Part shown: positions 24,986-34,040 of the stretch, in pieces
Numbering within the stretch: the stretch's first letter is position 1
How the letters are laid out: the number at the start of each line of letters is the position of its first letter
Assembly: GCF_023073315.1 (NCBI RefSeq)
Contig: NZ_JADPJH010000039.1
Coordinates: forward strand, 1 to 64,000
Reading direction: 5' to 3'
Origin: Bradyrhizobium sp. 1
GTDB taxonomy: Bacteria > Pseudomonadota > Alphaproteobacteria > Rhizobiales > Xanthobacteraceae
Length of the DNA stretch: 64,000 nucleotides
The notes under the pieces: generated by a model
The model's input: only the letters and a program-made list of their open reading frames with translations
What the model was told of the DNA's origin: nothing
Database searches by the model: none
Position numbers and translations under genes: made by a program

Positions 24986-26428
24986 ATGCCCGCAGGTAGC
25001 ATTCTTGTTGCTGATGACGACACCGCCATCCGCACGGTTCTCAATCAGGCTCTGTCCCGGGCGGGATACGAAGTCAGGCTCACCGGCAATGCCGCAACGC
25101 TGTGGCGCTGGGTCAGCCAAGGGGAGGGCGATCTCGTCATCACCGACGTGGTGATGCCGGACGAAAACGCCTTCGACCTTTTGCCGCGGATCAAGAAGAT
25201 GCGGCCGAATTTGCCGGTCATCGTCATGAGCGCGCAAAACACCTTCATGACGGCGATCCGCGCCTCCGAGCGCGGGGCTTACGAATATCTGCCAAAGCCC
25301 TTCGATCTGAAGGAGCTGATCGCCATCGTCGGCCGCGCGCTCGCCGAGCCGAAGGAGCGGGTCTCGACGCCGGACGACGAATCGGAGCTGGAATCGATCC
25401 CGCTGGTCGGCCGCTCGCCGGCGATGCAGGAAATCTACCGCGTGCTGGCGCGTCTGATGCAGACCGATCTCACCGTGATGATCACGGGCGAGTCCGGTAC
25501 CGGCAAGGAACTGGTGGCGCGCGCGCTGCATGATTACGGCAAGCGTCGCAACGGTCCGTTCGTCGCGGTCAACATGGCAGCGATCCCGCGCGACCTGATT
25601 GAATCAGAGTTGTTCGGCCATGAGCGTGGCGCCTTCACCGGTGCCAACACCCGCGCCTCCGGCCGGTTCGAGCAGGCCGAGGGCGGCACGTTGTTCCTCG
25701 ACGAAATCGGCGACATGCCGATGGAGGCGCAGACACGATTGCTGCGCGTTTTGCAGCAAGGCGAATACACCACCGTCGGCGGCCGCACCCCGATCAAGAC
25801 CGATGTGCGCATCGTCGCGGCCTCCAACAAGGATCTGCGCGTGCTGATCCAGCAGGGGCTGTTCCGCGAAGATCTGTTCTTCCGCCTCAACGTCGTGCCG
25901 CTGCGGCTGCCGCCTTTGCGCGAGCGCATCGAGGATTTGCCGGATCTCATCCGTCACTTCTTCGCGCTGGCCGAGAAGGATGGCCTTCCGCCGAAGAAGC
26001 TCGACTCGCTGGCGCTGGAGCGGCTGAAGCAGCACCGCTGGCCCGGCAACGTGCGCGAGTTGGAAAACCTCGCCCGCCGCCTCGCCGCGCTCTATCCGCA
26101 GGACGTGATCACGGCCTCCGTCATCGACGGCGAACTGGCACCGCCCTCGGTCAGTCCGGGCGCTGCGGTCCAGCAGGGCGTCGACAATCTCGGTGGCGCG
26201 GTCGAGGCCTATCTGTCCTCGCACTTCCAGGGCTTTCCGAACGGCGTGCCGCCGCCCGGTCTCTATCACCGCATCCTCAAGGAGATCGAGGTGCCGCTGC
26301 TCACGGCCGCGCTCGCCGCCACCCGCGGCAACCAGATCCGCGCAGCCGATCTGCTCGGCCTCAACCGCAACACACTGCGGAAGAAGATCCGGGATCTCGA
26401 TATTCAGGTCTATCGGAGCGGGGGTTAG
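24986..26428 (+). CDS. ntrC: Nitrogen regulation response regulator NtrC (GlnG)
   Basis: A 480-residue sigma-54 activator of nitrogen-assimilation genes. Receiver domain 1-120 with the acidic pair in VADDDTAIR, phospho-Asp in VITDVVMPDE near 54 and Lys in YLPKPFDLKE. AAA+ domain about 145-380 with Walker A GESGTGKELVARAL, the sigma-54-contact loop GAFTGA near 219, and Walker B LFLDEIGDMP. Fis-type helix-turn-helix at the end (IRAADLLGLNRNTLRKKI). All catalytic landmarks are intact. A hairpin 15 bases after the stop separates it from ntrYX. Confidence 0.98.
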   Translation: MPAGSILVADDDTAIRTVLNQALSRAGYEVRLTGNAATLWRWVSQGEGDLVITDVVMPDENAFDLLPRIKKMRPNLPVIVMSAQNTFMTAIRASERGAYEYLPKPFDLKELIAIVGRALAEPKERVSTPDDESELESIPLVGRSPAMQEIYRVLARLMQTDLTVMITGESGTGKELVARALHDYGKRRNGPFVAVNMAAIPRDLIESELFGHERGAFTGANTRASGRFEQAEGGTLFLDEIGDMPMEAQTRLLRVLQQGEYTTVGGRTPIKTDVRIVAASNKDLRVLIQQGLFREDLFFRLNVVPLRLPPLRERIEDLPDLIRHFFALAEKDGLPPKKLDSLALERLKQHRWPGNVRELENLARRLAALYPQDVITASVIDGELAPPSVSPGAAVQQGVDNLGGAVEAYLSSHFQGFPNGVPPPGLYHRILKEIEVPLLTAALAATRGNQIRAADLLGLNRNTLRKKIRDLDIQVYRSGG

Positions 26429-26442
26429 TCCTCCCGACCGGT

Positions 26443-26476
26443 GGCTCAGCTCCCCCTACCAAAGCGGAGCTGAGCC
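26443..26476 (+). terminator. Hairpin terminator after ntrC
   Basis: An 11-bp perfect stem, GGCTCAGCTCC against GGAGCTGAGCC, with a 12-base loop, starting 15 bases after the ntrC stop. It lacks a T-run. It probably ends dusB-ntrBC transcripts, making ntrYX a separate unit. Confidence 0.65.
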
Positions 26477-26592
26477 TGTCCGGATCGCGCTGGCCTTGAT
26501 GGCTGACGCGGAGAGCAAAAGTCCTGATAGAATCGAAATGTTCCGGCGGAACATTCAAATCGGTCATCGGGCCGCAGGGCGCGGCGTCGCAC

Positions 26593-26733
26593 CTACCTGA
26601 CCACACGCGCTGATATCGGCAGCATGGCGACATCAGCCGGTGCCTGGATGCCGGGGCCATTGACCAGCAGGTCAGAGGCCACGATCAGCACCAGAACGGC
26701 TGAAACCATGATCGCGAGAAAGAACCTGTCCAT
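26593..26733 (-). CDS. Small membrane protein, 46 residues (tentative)
   Basis: An ORF read against the flanking genes: MDRFFLAIMVSAVLVLIVAS forms one hydrophobic helix, followed by a short GPGIQAPADVAMLPISARVV tail. It lies in the 358-base gap between ntrC and ntrY and fills its right half. No clear ribosome site precedes the ATG, which is the main doubt. The N-in single-helix pattern is typical of small inner-membrane proteins that ORF callers miss. Function unknown. Confidence 0.45.
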   Translation of the reverse strand: MDRFFLAIMVSAVLVLIVASDLLVNGPGIQAPADVAMLPISARVVR

Positions 26734-26786
26734 GCCGGATCAAGCCGGAATGGCCGGATTCCGTTCCCGCTGATCTCGCATGCCCT

Positions 26787-29321
26787 GTGGATGCGCCCGT
26801 CCGCCGCAGCGAGGGCGCCGCGGAATTGTCGCAATTCGGCAACAATGTGGTACGAATACATCAGTATCCGCCCATCGCGGACCCGTTTTCAGCACCCATT
26901 GCCGGAATGATCAGCGCAGACACCTCCGCCGCACACTTCGACACGGCCCCAGCAGATGAGCCCCGGCGTTGGTCGGTGCGGCGCTGGCTGGCGCCGTTTG
27001 CCGTGGTCCTGGCGCTGGGCTCGGCCTTCCTGACCTTTGTCGTCCTGACCGGCCTCACGACGATCGAGCCGACGCCGGAGATTGTCCGCTCGTTCTACCT
27101 GATGAATGCGGCCACGATCCTGCTGCTGGTCGGGATCATCATCCGCGAGCTCTGGCAGATGATCGTTGCGCGGCGGCGGGGCAGGGCGGCGGCGCGCCTC
27201 CACGTCCAGATCGTCAGCCTGTTCTCGATCGTGGCCGTGCTGCCGGCGGTGCTGGTCGCCGTCGTCGCCAACGTCACCATCGAGCGCGGCCTCGATCGGC
27301 TGTTCTCCGGGCCGACCAAGGAAGTGATCCAGAATTCGCTGACGATCGCGCGCGCCTATATGCAGGATCATGCGCAGCTGATCCGCGGCGACATTTTGGG
27401 CATGGCCAATGACATCGCCCATGCCCGCCCGCTCTACGACCAGGATCGCCGCTCATTCCGCGAACTGCTGACCAGTAGCGCCGGCTCGCGCAATCTGCCG
27501 GGCGCGATGATCATCGACAAAAACACCAACATCCTGGAATCCGCCGACACCGGCATGCGGCTGGCCTATTCGCCGCCGGCACCGGACTTCCTCAGCAACG
27601 TCAACGAATCCGAGCCTGAGATCGCAGTGCTGCCGGATGCGAACTTCGTTGCCGCCGTGATCCGCCTGCGCGCCTTCAACGACACCTTCCTCTATGTCGC
27701 ACGTCCTCTCGATCCGAATGTCGTCAATCAGCTCAAGCAGACCGAGGTCAGCGTCGCCGAATACGCCCAGATCGAGTCGCGCCGGCTCGGCATCCAGGTC
27801 GCCTTCGCGCTGATGTTCGCGGTGATCGCGCTGACCATCCTGATGGCGTCCGTGCTGATTGGACTGAACTTCGCCAACTCGCTGGTGTCGCCGATCCGGC
27901 GGCTGATGAACGCGGCGCATACGGTCTCGACCGGCGACCTCAATGTGAAGGTGCCGGTGCATCAGTCGGAGGGCGACCTCGCCCAGCTCGGCGAGACCTT
28001 CAACAAGATGACGCAGGAATTGCGCAGCCAGCGCGACGAACTCGTCAATGCCAGCGATCTCATCGACAGCCGCCGCCGCTTCATCGAAGCGGTGCTGTCC
28101 TCGGCCAGCGCCGGCATCATCGGGGTCGACACCTCGGGCAGTGTCGGCATCCTCAACCGCTCCGCCGAGAAGCTGATCGGACACTCCGAGGCGGAGACGC
28201 TCGGCCATCCGCTCTCCGACGTGCTGCCCGAACTCGATGAGATGATGAAGACGGCGCGGGAAGGGACCCAGCGCCTGGTGCAGGGCCAGATCGCGATCAC
28301 GCGCGACGGAGACGAGCGCAATCTGTCGGTCCGCGTCAGCGCCGAGAAGAACCAGCCGCACGACAGCTACATCATCACGCTCGACGACATCACCGAGCTG
28401 GTGTCGGCGCAGCGCACCTCCGCCTGGGGTGACGTGGCGCGCCGTATCGCCCACGAGATCAAGAACCCGCTGACGCCGATCCAGCTCTCCGCCGAGCGCA
28501 TCCGCCGCAAATTCGGCAAGGCCATCACCGAGGCCAAGGACAAGCAGATTTTTGAGCAGTGCACCGACACCATCGTGCGCCAGGTCGACGATATCCGCCG
28601 GATGGTCGATGAGTTCTCGCGTTTCGCGCGGATGCCCAAGCCGGTGATGGAGGGCGAGGACGTCATTGACGCCGTGCGGCAGGCGGTGTTCCTGATGAAG
28701 GTCGCCCATCCCGAGATCGATCTCGAGACGGAGTTCAAGGAAGATCCGCTGCGCGCCCAGTTCGACCGGCGGCTGATCTCGCAGGCGGTGACCAACATCG
28801 TCAAGAACGCCACCGAGGCGATCGAGCAGGTCCCGCCTGAGGAGCTCGGTAAAGGCCGGATCGACGTCGTGGTGTCACGCGAGGGCGAGGACGTGCTGAT
28901 CGACGTCGTCGACAACGGCATCGGCCTGCCCAAGGTCGCGCGCTCGCGACTGCTGGAGCCCTATGTGACCACGCGCGCCAAGGGCACCGGGCTTGGCCTG
29001 GCGATCGTCGGCCGCGTGCTGGAAGACCATGGCGGGCGCATCGAGCTGAAGGACGCTTCCGACTTCCGGGAGGGCCAGCGCGGCGCCTGGATGCGGATGC
29101 GCTTTGCGGTCACCGGCGCTCCCGCGAAGTCCGAGGGAGCCGAGCCCACACCGGTGATGAAGGAAGCCGCGACCGAGACGGCGAACGAAGCGGCCGCAGC
29201 ACAGGCCAGCGCCCCGGTCAAGGACGCGGCGCAGGAAACAAAAGAGCTGGCGGCTGAAACCAAAGAGCCGGCTGAAAAGACCAATGATTCAACGAAAATC
29301 GAAGCCTCAACAGGCAGCTGA
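26787..29321 (+). CDS. ntrY: Nitrogen regulation sensor kinase NtrY
   Basis: A membrane-bound histidine kinase paired with NtrX. From GTG 26787 it has 844 residues; ATG 26907 (MISADTSAAHFD) would give 804 and may be the true start, since the first 40 residues carry no domain and neither start has a clear ribosome site. Membrane helices lie near residues 68-90, 102-122, 143-165 and 330-355, enclosing a periplasmic loop. Then come HAMP (NSLVSPIRRLMNAAHTVSTG), PAS (FIEAVLSSASAGIIGVD), the H-box RRIAHEIKNPLTPIQLSAER, N-box NIVKNATEAIEQ and G-boxes DNGIGLPKVA and GTGLGLAIVG. An Ala/Glu/Lys-rich tail of about 60 residues ends it. Confidence 0.95.
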   Translation: MDAPVRRSEGAAELSQFGNNVVRIHQYPPIADPFSAPIAGMISADTSAAHFDTAPADEPRRWSVRRWLAPFAVVLALGSAFLTFVVLTGLTTIEPTPEIVRSFYLMNAATILLLVGIIIRELWQMIVARRRGRAAARLHVQIVSLFSIVAVLPAVLVAVVANVTIERGLDRLFSGPTKEVIQNSLTIARAYMQDHAQLIRGDILGMANDIAHARPLYDQDRRSFRELLTSSAGSRNLPGAMIIDKNTNILESADTGMRLAYSPPAPDFLSNVNESEPEIAVLPDANFVAAVIRLRAFNDTFLYVARPLDPNVVNQLKQTEVSVAEYAQIESRRLGIQVAFALMFAVIALTILMASVLIGLNFANSLVSPIRRLMNAAHTVSTGDLNVKVPVHQSEGDLAQLGETFNKMTQELRSQRDELVNASDLIDSRRRFIEAVLSSASAGIIGVDTSGSVGILNRSAEKLIGHSEAETLGHPLSDVLPELDEMMKTAREGTQRLVQGQIAITRDGDERNLSVRVSAEKNQPHDSYIITLDDITELVSAQRTSAWGDVARRIAHEIKNPLTPIQLSAERIRRKFGKAITEAKDKQIFEQCTDTIVRQVDDIRRMVDEFSRFARMPKPVMEGEDVIDAVRQAVFLMKVAHPEIDLETEFKEDPLRAQFDRRLISQAVTNIVKNATEAIEQVPPEELGKGRIDVVVSREGEDVLIDVVDNGIGLPKVARSRLLEPYVTTRAKGTGLGLAIVGRVLEDHGGRIELKDASDFREGQRGAWMRMRFAVTGAPAKSEGAEPTPVMKEAATETANEAAAAQASAPVKDAAQETKELAAETKEPAEKTNDSTKIEASTGS

Positions 29322-29338
29322 CAAGACAGGCGCGACCC

Positions 29339-30709
29339 ATGGCAAGTGAAATTCTGATTGTCGATGATGAGGCCGATATTCGGGATCTCGTCGCGGGCAT
29401 TCTCGAAGACGAGGGTTTTGTCACGCGGACCGCGCGCGATAGTGACTCCGCGCTGACCGAAATCGCCAACCGCAGGCCGCATCTGGTGTTCCTCGACATC
29501 TGGCTGCAGGGCTCCAAGCTCGACGGCTTGCAGCTGCTCGAGCAGGTCAAGAAGGACAATCCCGATCTGCCGGTCGTGATGATCTCCGGCCACGGCAACA
29601 TCGAGACCGCGGTCGCCGCGATCAAGCGCGGCGCCTATGACTTCATCGAGAAGCCGTTCAAGGCCGACCGGCTGATCCTGGTCGCGACCAGGGCGCTGGA
29701 AAACTCGCGGCTCAAGCGCGAGGTCAAGGAGCTGAAGCAGCTCGCGCCGGGCGCAAGCTCGCTCGTCGGCCGTTCGCCCAGCATGAACCAGCTGCGCCAG
29801 ACCATCGACCGGGCGGCGAAAGCCAACAGCCGCATCCTGATCGTCGGCCCCGCCGGCGCCGGCAAGGAGCTGACCGCGCGCACGCTGCACACGGCCTCGG
29901 GCCGCTCCGACGGTCCCTTCGTCGTCATCAACGCTGCCGCCATCACGCCCGAGCGCATGGAACACGAGATGTTCGGCATCGAGCAATCCAACGGCGAGCA
30001 CGCGCGCAAGCCTGGCGCACTGGAAGAGGCCCATGGCGGCACGCTGTTCATCGACGAGATCGCGGACATGCCGCGCGAGACCCAGAACAAGATCTTGCGC
30101 GTGCTGGTCGAGCAGTCGTTCCAGCGCGTCGGCGGCACCTCGAAGGTGCAGGTTGACGTCCGCATCATCTCCTCGACCGCGCGCAATCTCGAAGAGGAGA
30201 TCGCGGCCGGCCATTTCCGCGAGGACCTCTATCATCGGCTCTCGGTGGTGCCGATCCGCGTGCCCGCGCTCTCGGAACGGCGCGAGGACATCCCGGAATT
30301 GATCGACTATTTCATGGAGCAGATCTCGGCCGGCAGCGGCCTGCCCAAGCGGCAGATCGGGCAGGACGCGATGGCCGTGCTGCAATCGCATGTCTGGCCG
30401 GGCAATGTGCGCCAGCTCCGCAACAACGTTGAGAGAGTCATGATTCTGGCCGCGGGTGGACCGGAGGTGATCATCACCGCCGACATGCTGCCGCAGGATG
30501 TCGGCTCGATGGTGCCGGCGATGCCCACCAGCAACAATGGCGAGCACATCATGGGCCTGCCGTTGCGTGAGGCGCGCGAAGTGTTCGAGCGCGACTATTT
30601 GATTGCACAGATCAGCCGTTTTTCAGGAAATATTTCTCGTACGGCCGAGTTTGTTGGCATGGAACGCTCGGCGCTGCACCGGAAGTTGAAGGCGCTCGGC
30701 GTCGGCTAA
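29339..30709 (+). CDS. ntrX: Nitrogen regulation response regulator NtrX
   Basis: A 456-residue NtrC-family regulator. Receiver domain with VDDEADIRDL, phospho-Asp in LVFLDIWLQGSKLDG near 53 and Lys in FIEKPFKADR. AAA+ domain with Walker A GPAGAGKELTARTL near 173 and Walker B LFIDEIADMP. The loop that in NtrC reads GAFTGA is replaced here by IEQSNGEHARKPGALEEA, so it is unlikely to drive sigma-54 polymerase in the usual way. This absence is known for alphaproteobacterial NtrX. C-terminal Fis-type helix-turn-helix (ISRTAEFVGMERSALHRKLK). It follows ntrY by 17 bases. Confidence 0.97.
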   Translation: MASEILIVDDEADIRDLVAGILEDEGFVTRTARDSDSALTEIANRRPHLVFLDIWLQGSKLDGLQLLEQVKKDNPDLPVVMISGHGNIETAVAAIKRGAYDFIEKPFKADRLILVATRALENSRLKREVKELKQLAPGASSLVGRSPSMNQLRQTIDRAAKANSRILIVGPAGAGKELTARTLHTASGRSDGPFVVINAAAITPERMEHEMFGIEQSNGEHARKPGALEEAHGGTLFIDEIADMPRETQNKILRVLVEQSFQRVGGTSKVQVDVRIISSTARNLEEEIAAGHFREDLYHRLSVVPIRVPALSERREDIPELIDYFMEQISAGSGLPKRQIGQDAMAVLQSHVWPGNVRQLRNNVERVMILAAGGPEVIITADMLPQDVGSMVPAMPTSNNGEHIMGLPLREAREVFERDYLIAQISRFSGNISRTAEFVGMERSALHRKLKALGVG

Positions 30710-30867
30710 CCCGCGACGCTGCAGCCGCCCATGGCGGATAAGCCAGGAAATTCATCGATTTCCGTAGTTTTTCGGGGGCAATTGGGCTCGGCCTGCCGCG
30801 TGAAGCGGCTTGCCTAATAAGCCGTCCTGCCCTCTAATCGAACCGCTGTTCCTTCGAGGGGGATCTC

Positions 30868-30930
30868 ATGAGGAACGGCAACCGGAAGAGACCCCGCATT
30901 TTCAAAAGCGGGGCGCGACCGGCGCAATAA
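30868..30930 (+). CDS. Candidate 20-codon leader ORF upstream of hfq
   Basis: Reads MRNGNRKRPRIFKSGARPAQ, then TAA. GAGGGGG lies five to six bases before the ATG, a good ribosome site, and the ORF ends 27 bases before the hfq ATG. A hairpin (CCCCGC at 30892-30897 pairing with GCGGGG at 30908-30913) lies inside it. The peptide is strongly basic, with 7 Arg/Lys in 20. Translating ribosomes would melt the hairpin, so it could couple or tune hfq expression. This is inference, as short ORFs arise by chance. Confidence 0.35.
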   Translation: MRNGNRKRPRIFKSGARPAQ

Positions 30931-30957
30931 AAAGAAACTCAAAGCGAGAAAAAAACA

Positions 30958-31206
30958 ATGGCGGCAGACCGCGCACAAAACCTACAGGACACCTTCCTCA
31001 ACCACGTTCGCAAAACCAAAACGCCACTGACGATCTTTCTGGTCAACGGAGTGAAGCTCCAGGGCATCGTGACCTGGTTCGACAATTTCTGTTTGCTGCT
31101 TCGGCGCGACGGTCACTCGCAGCTCGTCTACAAGCACGCGATCTCGACCATCATGCCGGGCGCTCCGATCCAGTTGTTCGAAGGTGGCGAGGATCAGCCG
31201 GCTTGA
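30958..31206 (+). CDS. hfq: RNA chaperone Hfq
   Basis: An 82-residue Sm-like hexamer subunit that pairs small RNAs with mRNAs. Sm1 and Sm2 motifs are intact: NLQDTFLNHVRKTKTPLTIF at the N-terminus with the conserved Gln, VNGVKLQGIVTWFDNFCLLL, and VYKHAISTIMPGAPI with the KH pair of the proximal U-binding face. The C-terminal tail is short, as in other alphaproteobacteria. Start ATG 30958 follows GCGAGAAAAAAACA. hflX starts 11 bases after its stop, the usual order. In rhizobia Hfq is needed for nifA expression. Confidence 0.98.
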   Translation: MAADRAQNLQDTFLNHVRKTKTPLTIFLVNGVKLQGIVTWFDNFCLLLRRDGHSQLVYKHAISTIMPGAPIQLFEGGEDQPA

Positions 31207-31217
31207 GAGTGATCTGA

Positions 31218-32597
31218 TTGGAACCCCGGAATTTCGACGGGGAGGCCGACCGTCCGCGATCGGCAGGGGCTAAGCAGACGGGGCGGGTGCTTGTCATCGG
31301 CCCCTACTTGCGTGTGCGCGCAGGCGGTGCCGACGCGCAATCGGAAAACCACGTCCAGCGCGATGCCGAGGCCCGGCTCGACGAAGCCGCCGGCCTCGCG
31401 CGCGCGATCGATCTCGTCGTTGCCGATGCCATCATCACGCCGATCAGCCAGATCAGGCCGGCAACTTATATCGGCAAGGGCAAGGTCGAGGAGATCGCCG
31501 CGCTGGCCAAGAGCCTCGACGTCGAGCTCGTCGTGATGGATTGCGCGCTGGCGCCGATCCAGCAGCGCAATCTCGAGAAGGAATTGCAAGCCAAGGTACT
31601 CGACCGCACCGGCTTGATTCTCGAAATCTTCGGCCGCCGCGCCAACACCAAGGAAGGCTCGCTCCAGGTCGAGCTCGCCCATCTCAATTATCAGCGCTCA
31701 CGCCTGGTGCGCTCATGGACCCATCTGGAGCGCCAGCGCGGCGGCTTCGGATTCATGGGCGGTCCCGGCGAGACCCAGATCGAAGCCGACCGCCGCCTGA
31801 TCCAGGAACGCATCTCCAAGCTCGAGGGCGAGATCAAGAAGGTGCAGGCGACGCGCCGACTGCATCGCGCCGGTCGCCAGCGCGTGCCGTATCGCGTCGT
31901 CGCGCTGGTCGGCTACACCAATGCCGGCAAGTCGACGCTGTTCAACCGCCTGACCCGCGCCGACGTGCAAGCCGCCGACATGCTGTTCGCCACGCTCGAT
32001 CCGACACTGCGCGCGCTCACTTTGCCGCACGGCGGCAAGGCGATGCTGTCGGACACCGTCGGCTTCATCTCGAATTTGCCGACGCAACTCGTCGCCGCCT
32101 TCCGCGCCACGCTGGAGGAGGTGCTGGAAGCCGACGTCATCCTGCATGTGCGCGACATCTCGCATGAGGACGCCGAAGCACAGCAAGGCGACGTCGACGC
32201 CGTGCTGCGCCAGCTCGGCATCAACCCTGATGACTCCGGCCGCATCATCGAGGTCTGGAACAAGATCGACCGTTACGATGCCGAGCAGCGCGAAGAGCTT
32301 TTGAACATTGCTGCGCGCAGGCCCGAAGATCATCCGGCGATGCTGGTCTCGGCCGTGTCGGGCGAGGGGATCGACGCACTGCTCGCCGCAATCGAGGAGC
32401 GCCTCGCCGCCAAACGCACCACGCTCGATCTCTCGATCGACGCCGCCGATGGCGCCGGCATCAGCTGGCTGCACCGCAATGCCGAGGTGCTGGCCAAGGA
32501 GCTGCATGACGGCCGCTTCGACATGACCGTGCGCGTGGACGAGACCAAGCGGGACATCGTTGTGAACCGGTTCGACGCGGTACCGCGCGTGGCTTGA
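31218..32597 (+). CDS. hflX: Ribosome-associated GTPase HflX
   Basis: A 459-residue GTPase that splits stalled or hibernating ribosomes. N-terminal HflX domain with ATYIGKGKVEEIAALAKSL near 87, a linker coiled coil with GGPGETQIEADRRLIQERI, then the G domain: G1 GYTNAGKST near 232, G3 DTVGFI near 279, and G4 NKID near 348. The start is TTG 31218 preceded by GAGAGTGATC; no ATG occurs in a suitable place, since the first conserved block begins near residue 23. It converges with the acetyltransferase gene, leaving 24 bases between the stops. Confidence 0.96.
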   Translation: MEPRNFDGEADRPRSAGAKQTGRVLVIGPYLRVRAGGADAQSENHVQRDAEARLDEAAGLARAIDLVVADAIITPISQIRPATYIGKGKVEEIAALAKSLDVELVVMDCALAPIQQRNLEKELQAKVLDRTGLILEIFGRRANTKEGSLQVELAHLNYQRSRLVRSWTHLERQRGGFGFMGGPGETQIEADRRLIQERISKLEGEIKKVQATRRLHRAGRQRVPYRVVALVGYTNAGKSTLFNRLTRADVQAADMLFATLDPTLRALTLPHGGKAMLSDTVGFISNLPTQLVAAFRATLEEVLEADVILHVRDISHEDAEAQQGDVDAVLRQLGINPDDSGRIIEVWNKIDRYDAEQREELLNIAARRPEDHPAMLVSAVSGEGIDALLAAIEERLAAKRTTLDLSIDAADGAGISWLHRNAEVLAKELHDGRFDMTVRVDETKRDIVVNRFDAVPRVA

Positions 32598-32621
32598 TCT
32601 CCATCCGTCAGTTGCGAGAGT

Positions 32622-33080
32622 TCAATTGGACAGATCGAGGCTCATGAACTGGTTGTGCGGGCTCGCTCGATAGTCGGCGAACGGCTCACAGGGTACGAAG
32701 CCGGCGCTGTGGTAGAGCGAGACGGCGGGTGCGTGCAGCGGCGCGGTACCCGTCTCCAGGCTAAGTCGCACATACCCTCGCTTGCGCGCTTCGGCGATGA
32801 TGTGGTGCAGGATAGCGCGGCCAGCTCCGGTCCCGCGCGCGGCAGGCGCGGCGCGCATCGACTTCACCTCCCCATGCGTGTCGTCGAGTTGCTTGAGAGC
32901 ACCGAATCCAACCAGCGCATCGCTCTTCCAGACGGTCCAGAAAGTCACGGCCGCAGCCGAAAGACCGCTCGCATCCAGCGCCTGCGCGTGCTCGCCCATC
33001 ACGCTGGCTAGCTCTGCCAGGTGATGTGCCAACAGGTCGGCGACATATGGCGCCGTCGGATCGTCTTGCCTGATGTCCAC
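32622..33080 (-). CDS. GNAT family N-acetyltransferase
   Basis: A 152-residue acetyl-CoA-dependent acetyltransferase. The core GNAT pattern is visible: DALVGFGALKQLDDTHGEVK (beta strands 2-3), MRAAPAARGTGAGRAILHHI with the acetyl-CoA pyrophosphate loop near residue 84, and RLSLETGTAPLHAPAVSLYH near 112 followed by SAGFVPCEPFADY. It resembles the YiaC-like or PA4866-like small acetyltransferases; the substrate is unknown. The start is a GTG (33080) with GAGGG about eight bases upstream. It ends 24 bases from hflX, tail to tail, and mazG lies upstream of it on the same strand. Confidence 0.9.
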   Translation of the reverse strand: MDIRQDDPTAPYVADLLAHHLAELASVMGEHAQALDASGLSAAAVTFWTVWKSDALVGFGALKQLDDTHGEVKSMRAAPAARGTGAGRAILHHIIAEARKRGYVRLSLETGTAPLHAPAVSLYHSAGFVPCEPFADYRASPHNQFMSLDLSN

Positions 33081-33095
33081 GTTATGCCCTCATCA

Positions 33096-33914
33096 TCAGG
33101 AAGCCGTCTTGGCCGCGTTCCACAGCGCATCCATCTCCGCAAGCGAAGCCTGCTCGAGCGTGCGGCCCTGCGCCTCCAAGGAGCGCTCGATATAGGCAAA
33201 ACGCCGCTCGAACTTCGCGTTGGTCGCGCGCAGCGCGGCTTCTGGATCGGCGTCGACATGGCGGGCGAGGTTGACGAGCGCGAACATCAGGTCGCCGGTC
33301 TCCTCCGCAATCTCCTGCTTGTCGTTGCGATCGAGCGCCGCCTCGATCTCGTCGGCTTCCTCGCGGATTTTTGCCAGCACTGCGCGCGGGTCGTTCCAGT
33401 CGAAGCCGACGGTGGAGGCCTTGCGCTGCAGCTCCATCGCGCGCGTCAGTGCCGGCTGGCCCGCCTTCACGCCCGCGAGCAATGATTTGTGCGACGGCGT
33501 TTCCTCTGGCGGCCGGCGCGCGGCGCGCTCGGCCTTCTCTTCGGCCTTGATGCGGTCCCAGACTTCCTTGACGTGGTGCGAGGCGAGATTGCCGTTCTTG
33601 TCGGCGAAGACGTGGGGATGCCTGCGGATCATCTTGCGGGTGATGGCCTCGACCACGTCGCCGAAGGCGAACGCGTTCTGCTCTGACGCCATCTGGGCGT
33701 GGAACACGACCTGGAGCAAGAGATCGCCGAGCTCCTCGCGGAGATCATCGAGATCGCCGCGGTCGATGGCGTCGACCACCTCATGGGCTTCCTCGATCGT
33801 GTAGGGCGCGATCGTCGCAAAATTCTGCTCGAGGTCCCAGGGGCAGCCGGTCACCGGCGTGCGCAGCGCCGCCATGATCTCGATCAGGCGGGAAATGTCG
33901 CGGGAAGGGGTCAT
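33096..33914 (-). CDS. mazG: Nucleoside triphosphate pyrophosphohydrolase MazG
   Basis: A 272-residue two-domain MazG that hydrolyses NTPs to NMP and pyrophosphate for nucleotide-pool cleaning. The first domain has CPWDLEQNFATIAPYTIEEA near residue 21 and DLDDLREELGDLLLQVVFHA with the EExxD metal motif; the second has REEADEIEAALDRNDKQEIA and EETGDLMFALVNLARH. Length equals that of E. coli MazG (263) plus a short tail. The start at MTPSRDISRL (33914) is chosen because conservation begins there. Divergent from queC, with about 126 bases between them. Confidence 0.95.
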   Translation of the reverse strand: MTPSRDISRLIEIMAALRTPVTGCPWDLEQNFATIAPYTIEEAHEVVDAIDRGDLDDLREELGDLLLQVVFHAQMASEQNAFAFGDVVEAITRKMIRRHPHVFADKNGNLASHHVKEVWDRIKAEEKAERAARRPPEETPSHKSLLAGVKAGQPALTRAMELQRKASTVGFDWNDPRAVLAKIREEADEIEAALDRNDKQEIAEETGDLMFALVNLARHVDADPEAALRATNAKFERRFAYIERSLEAQGRTLEQASLAEMDALWNAAKTAS

Positions 33915-34040
33915 TGCGGGGCAGTCTCCTGGGTCCAAAACCTTATGCCAAAAGCGGGCCGCCGTTCCCAGCGGGGCGCGGCGGAACAGGCCGATTTCCA
34001 CCGATTGGCTGATACGTTCCACAGTGCTAAAGCGCGGCCC

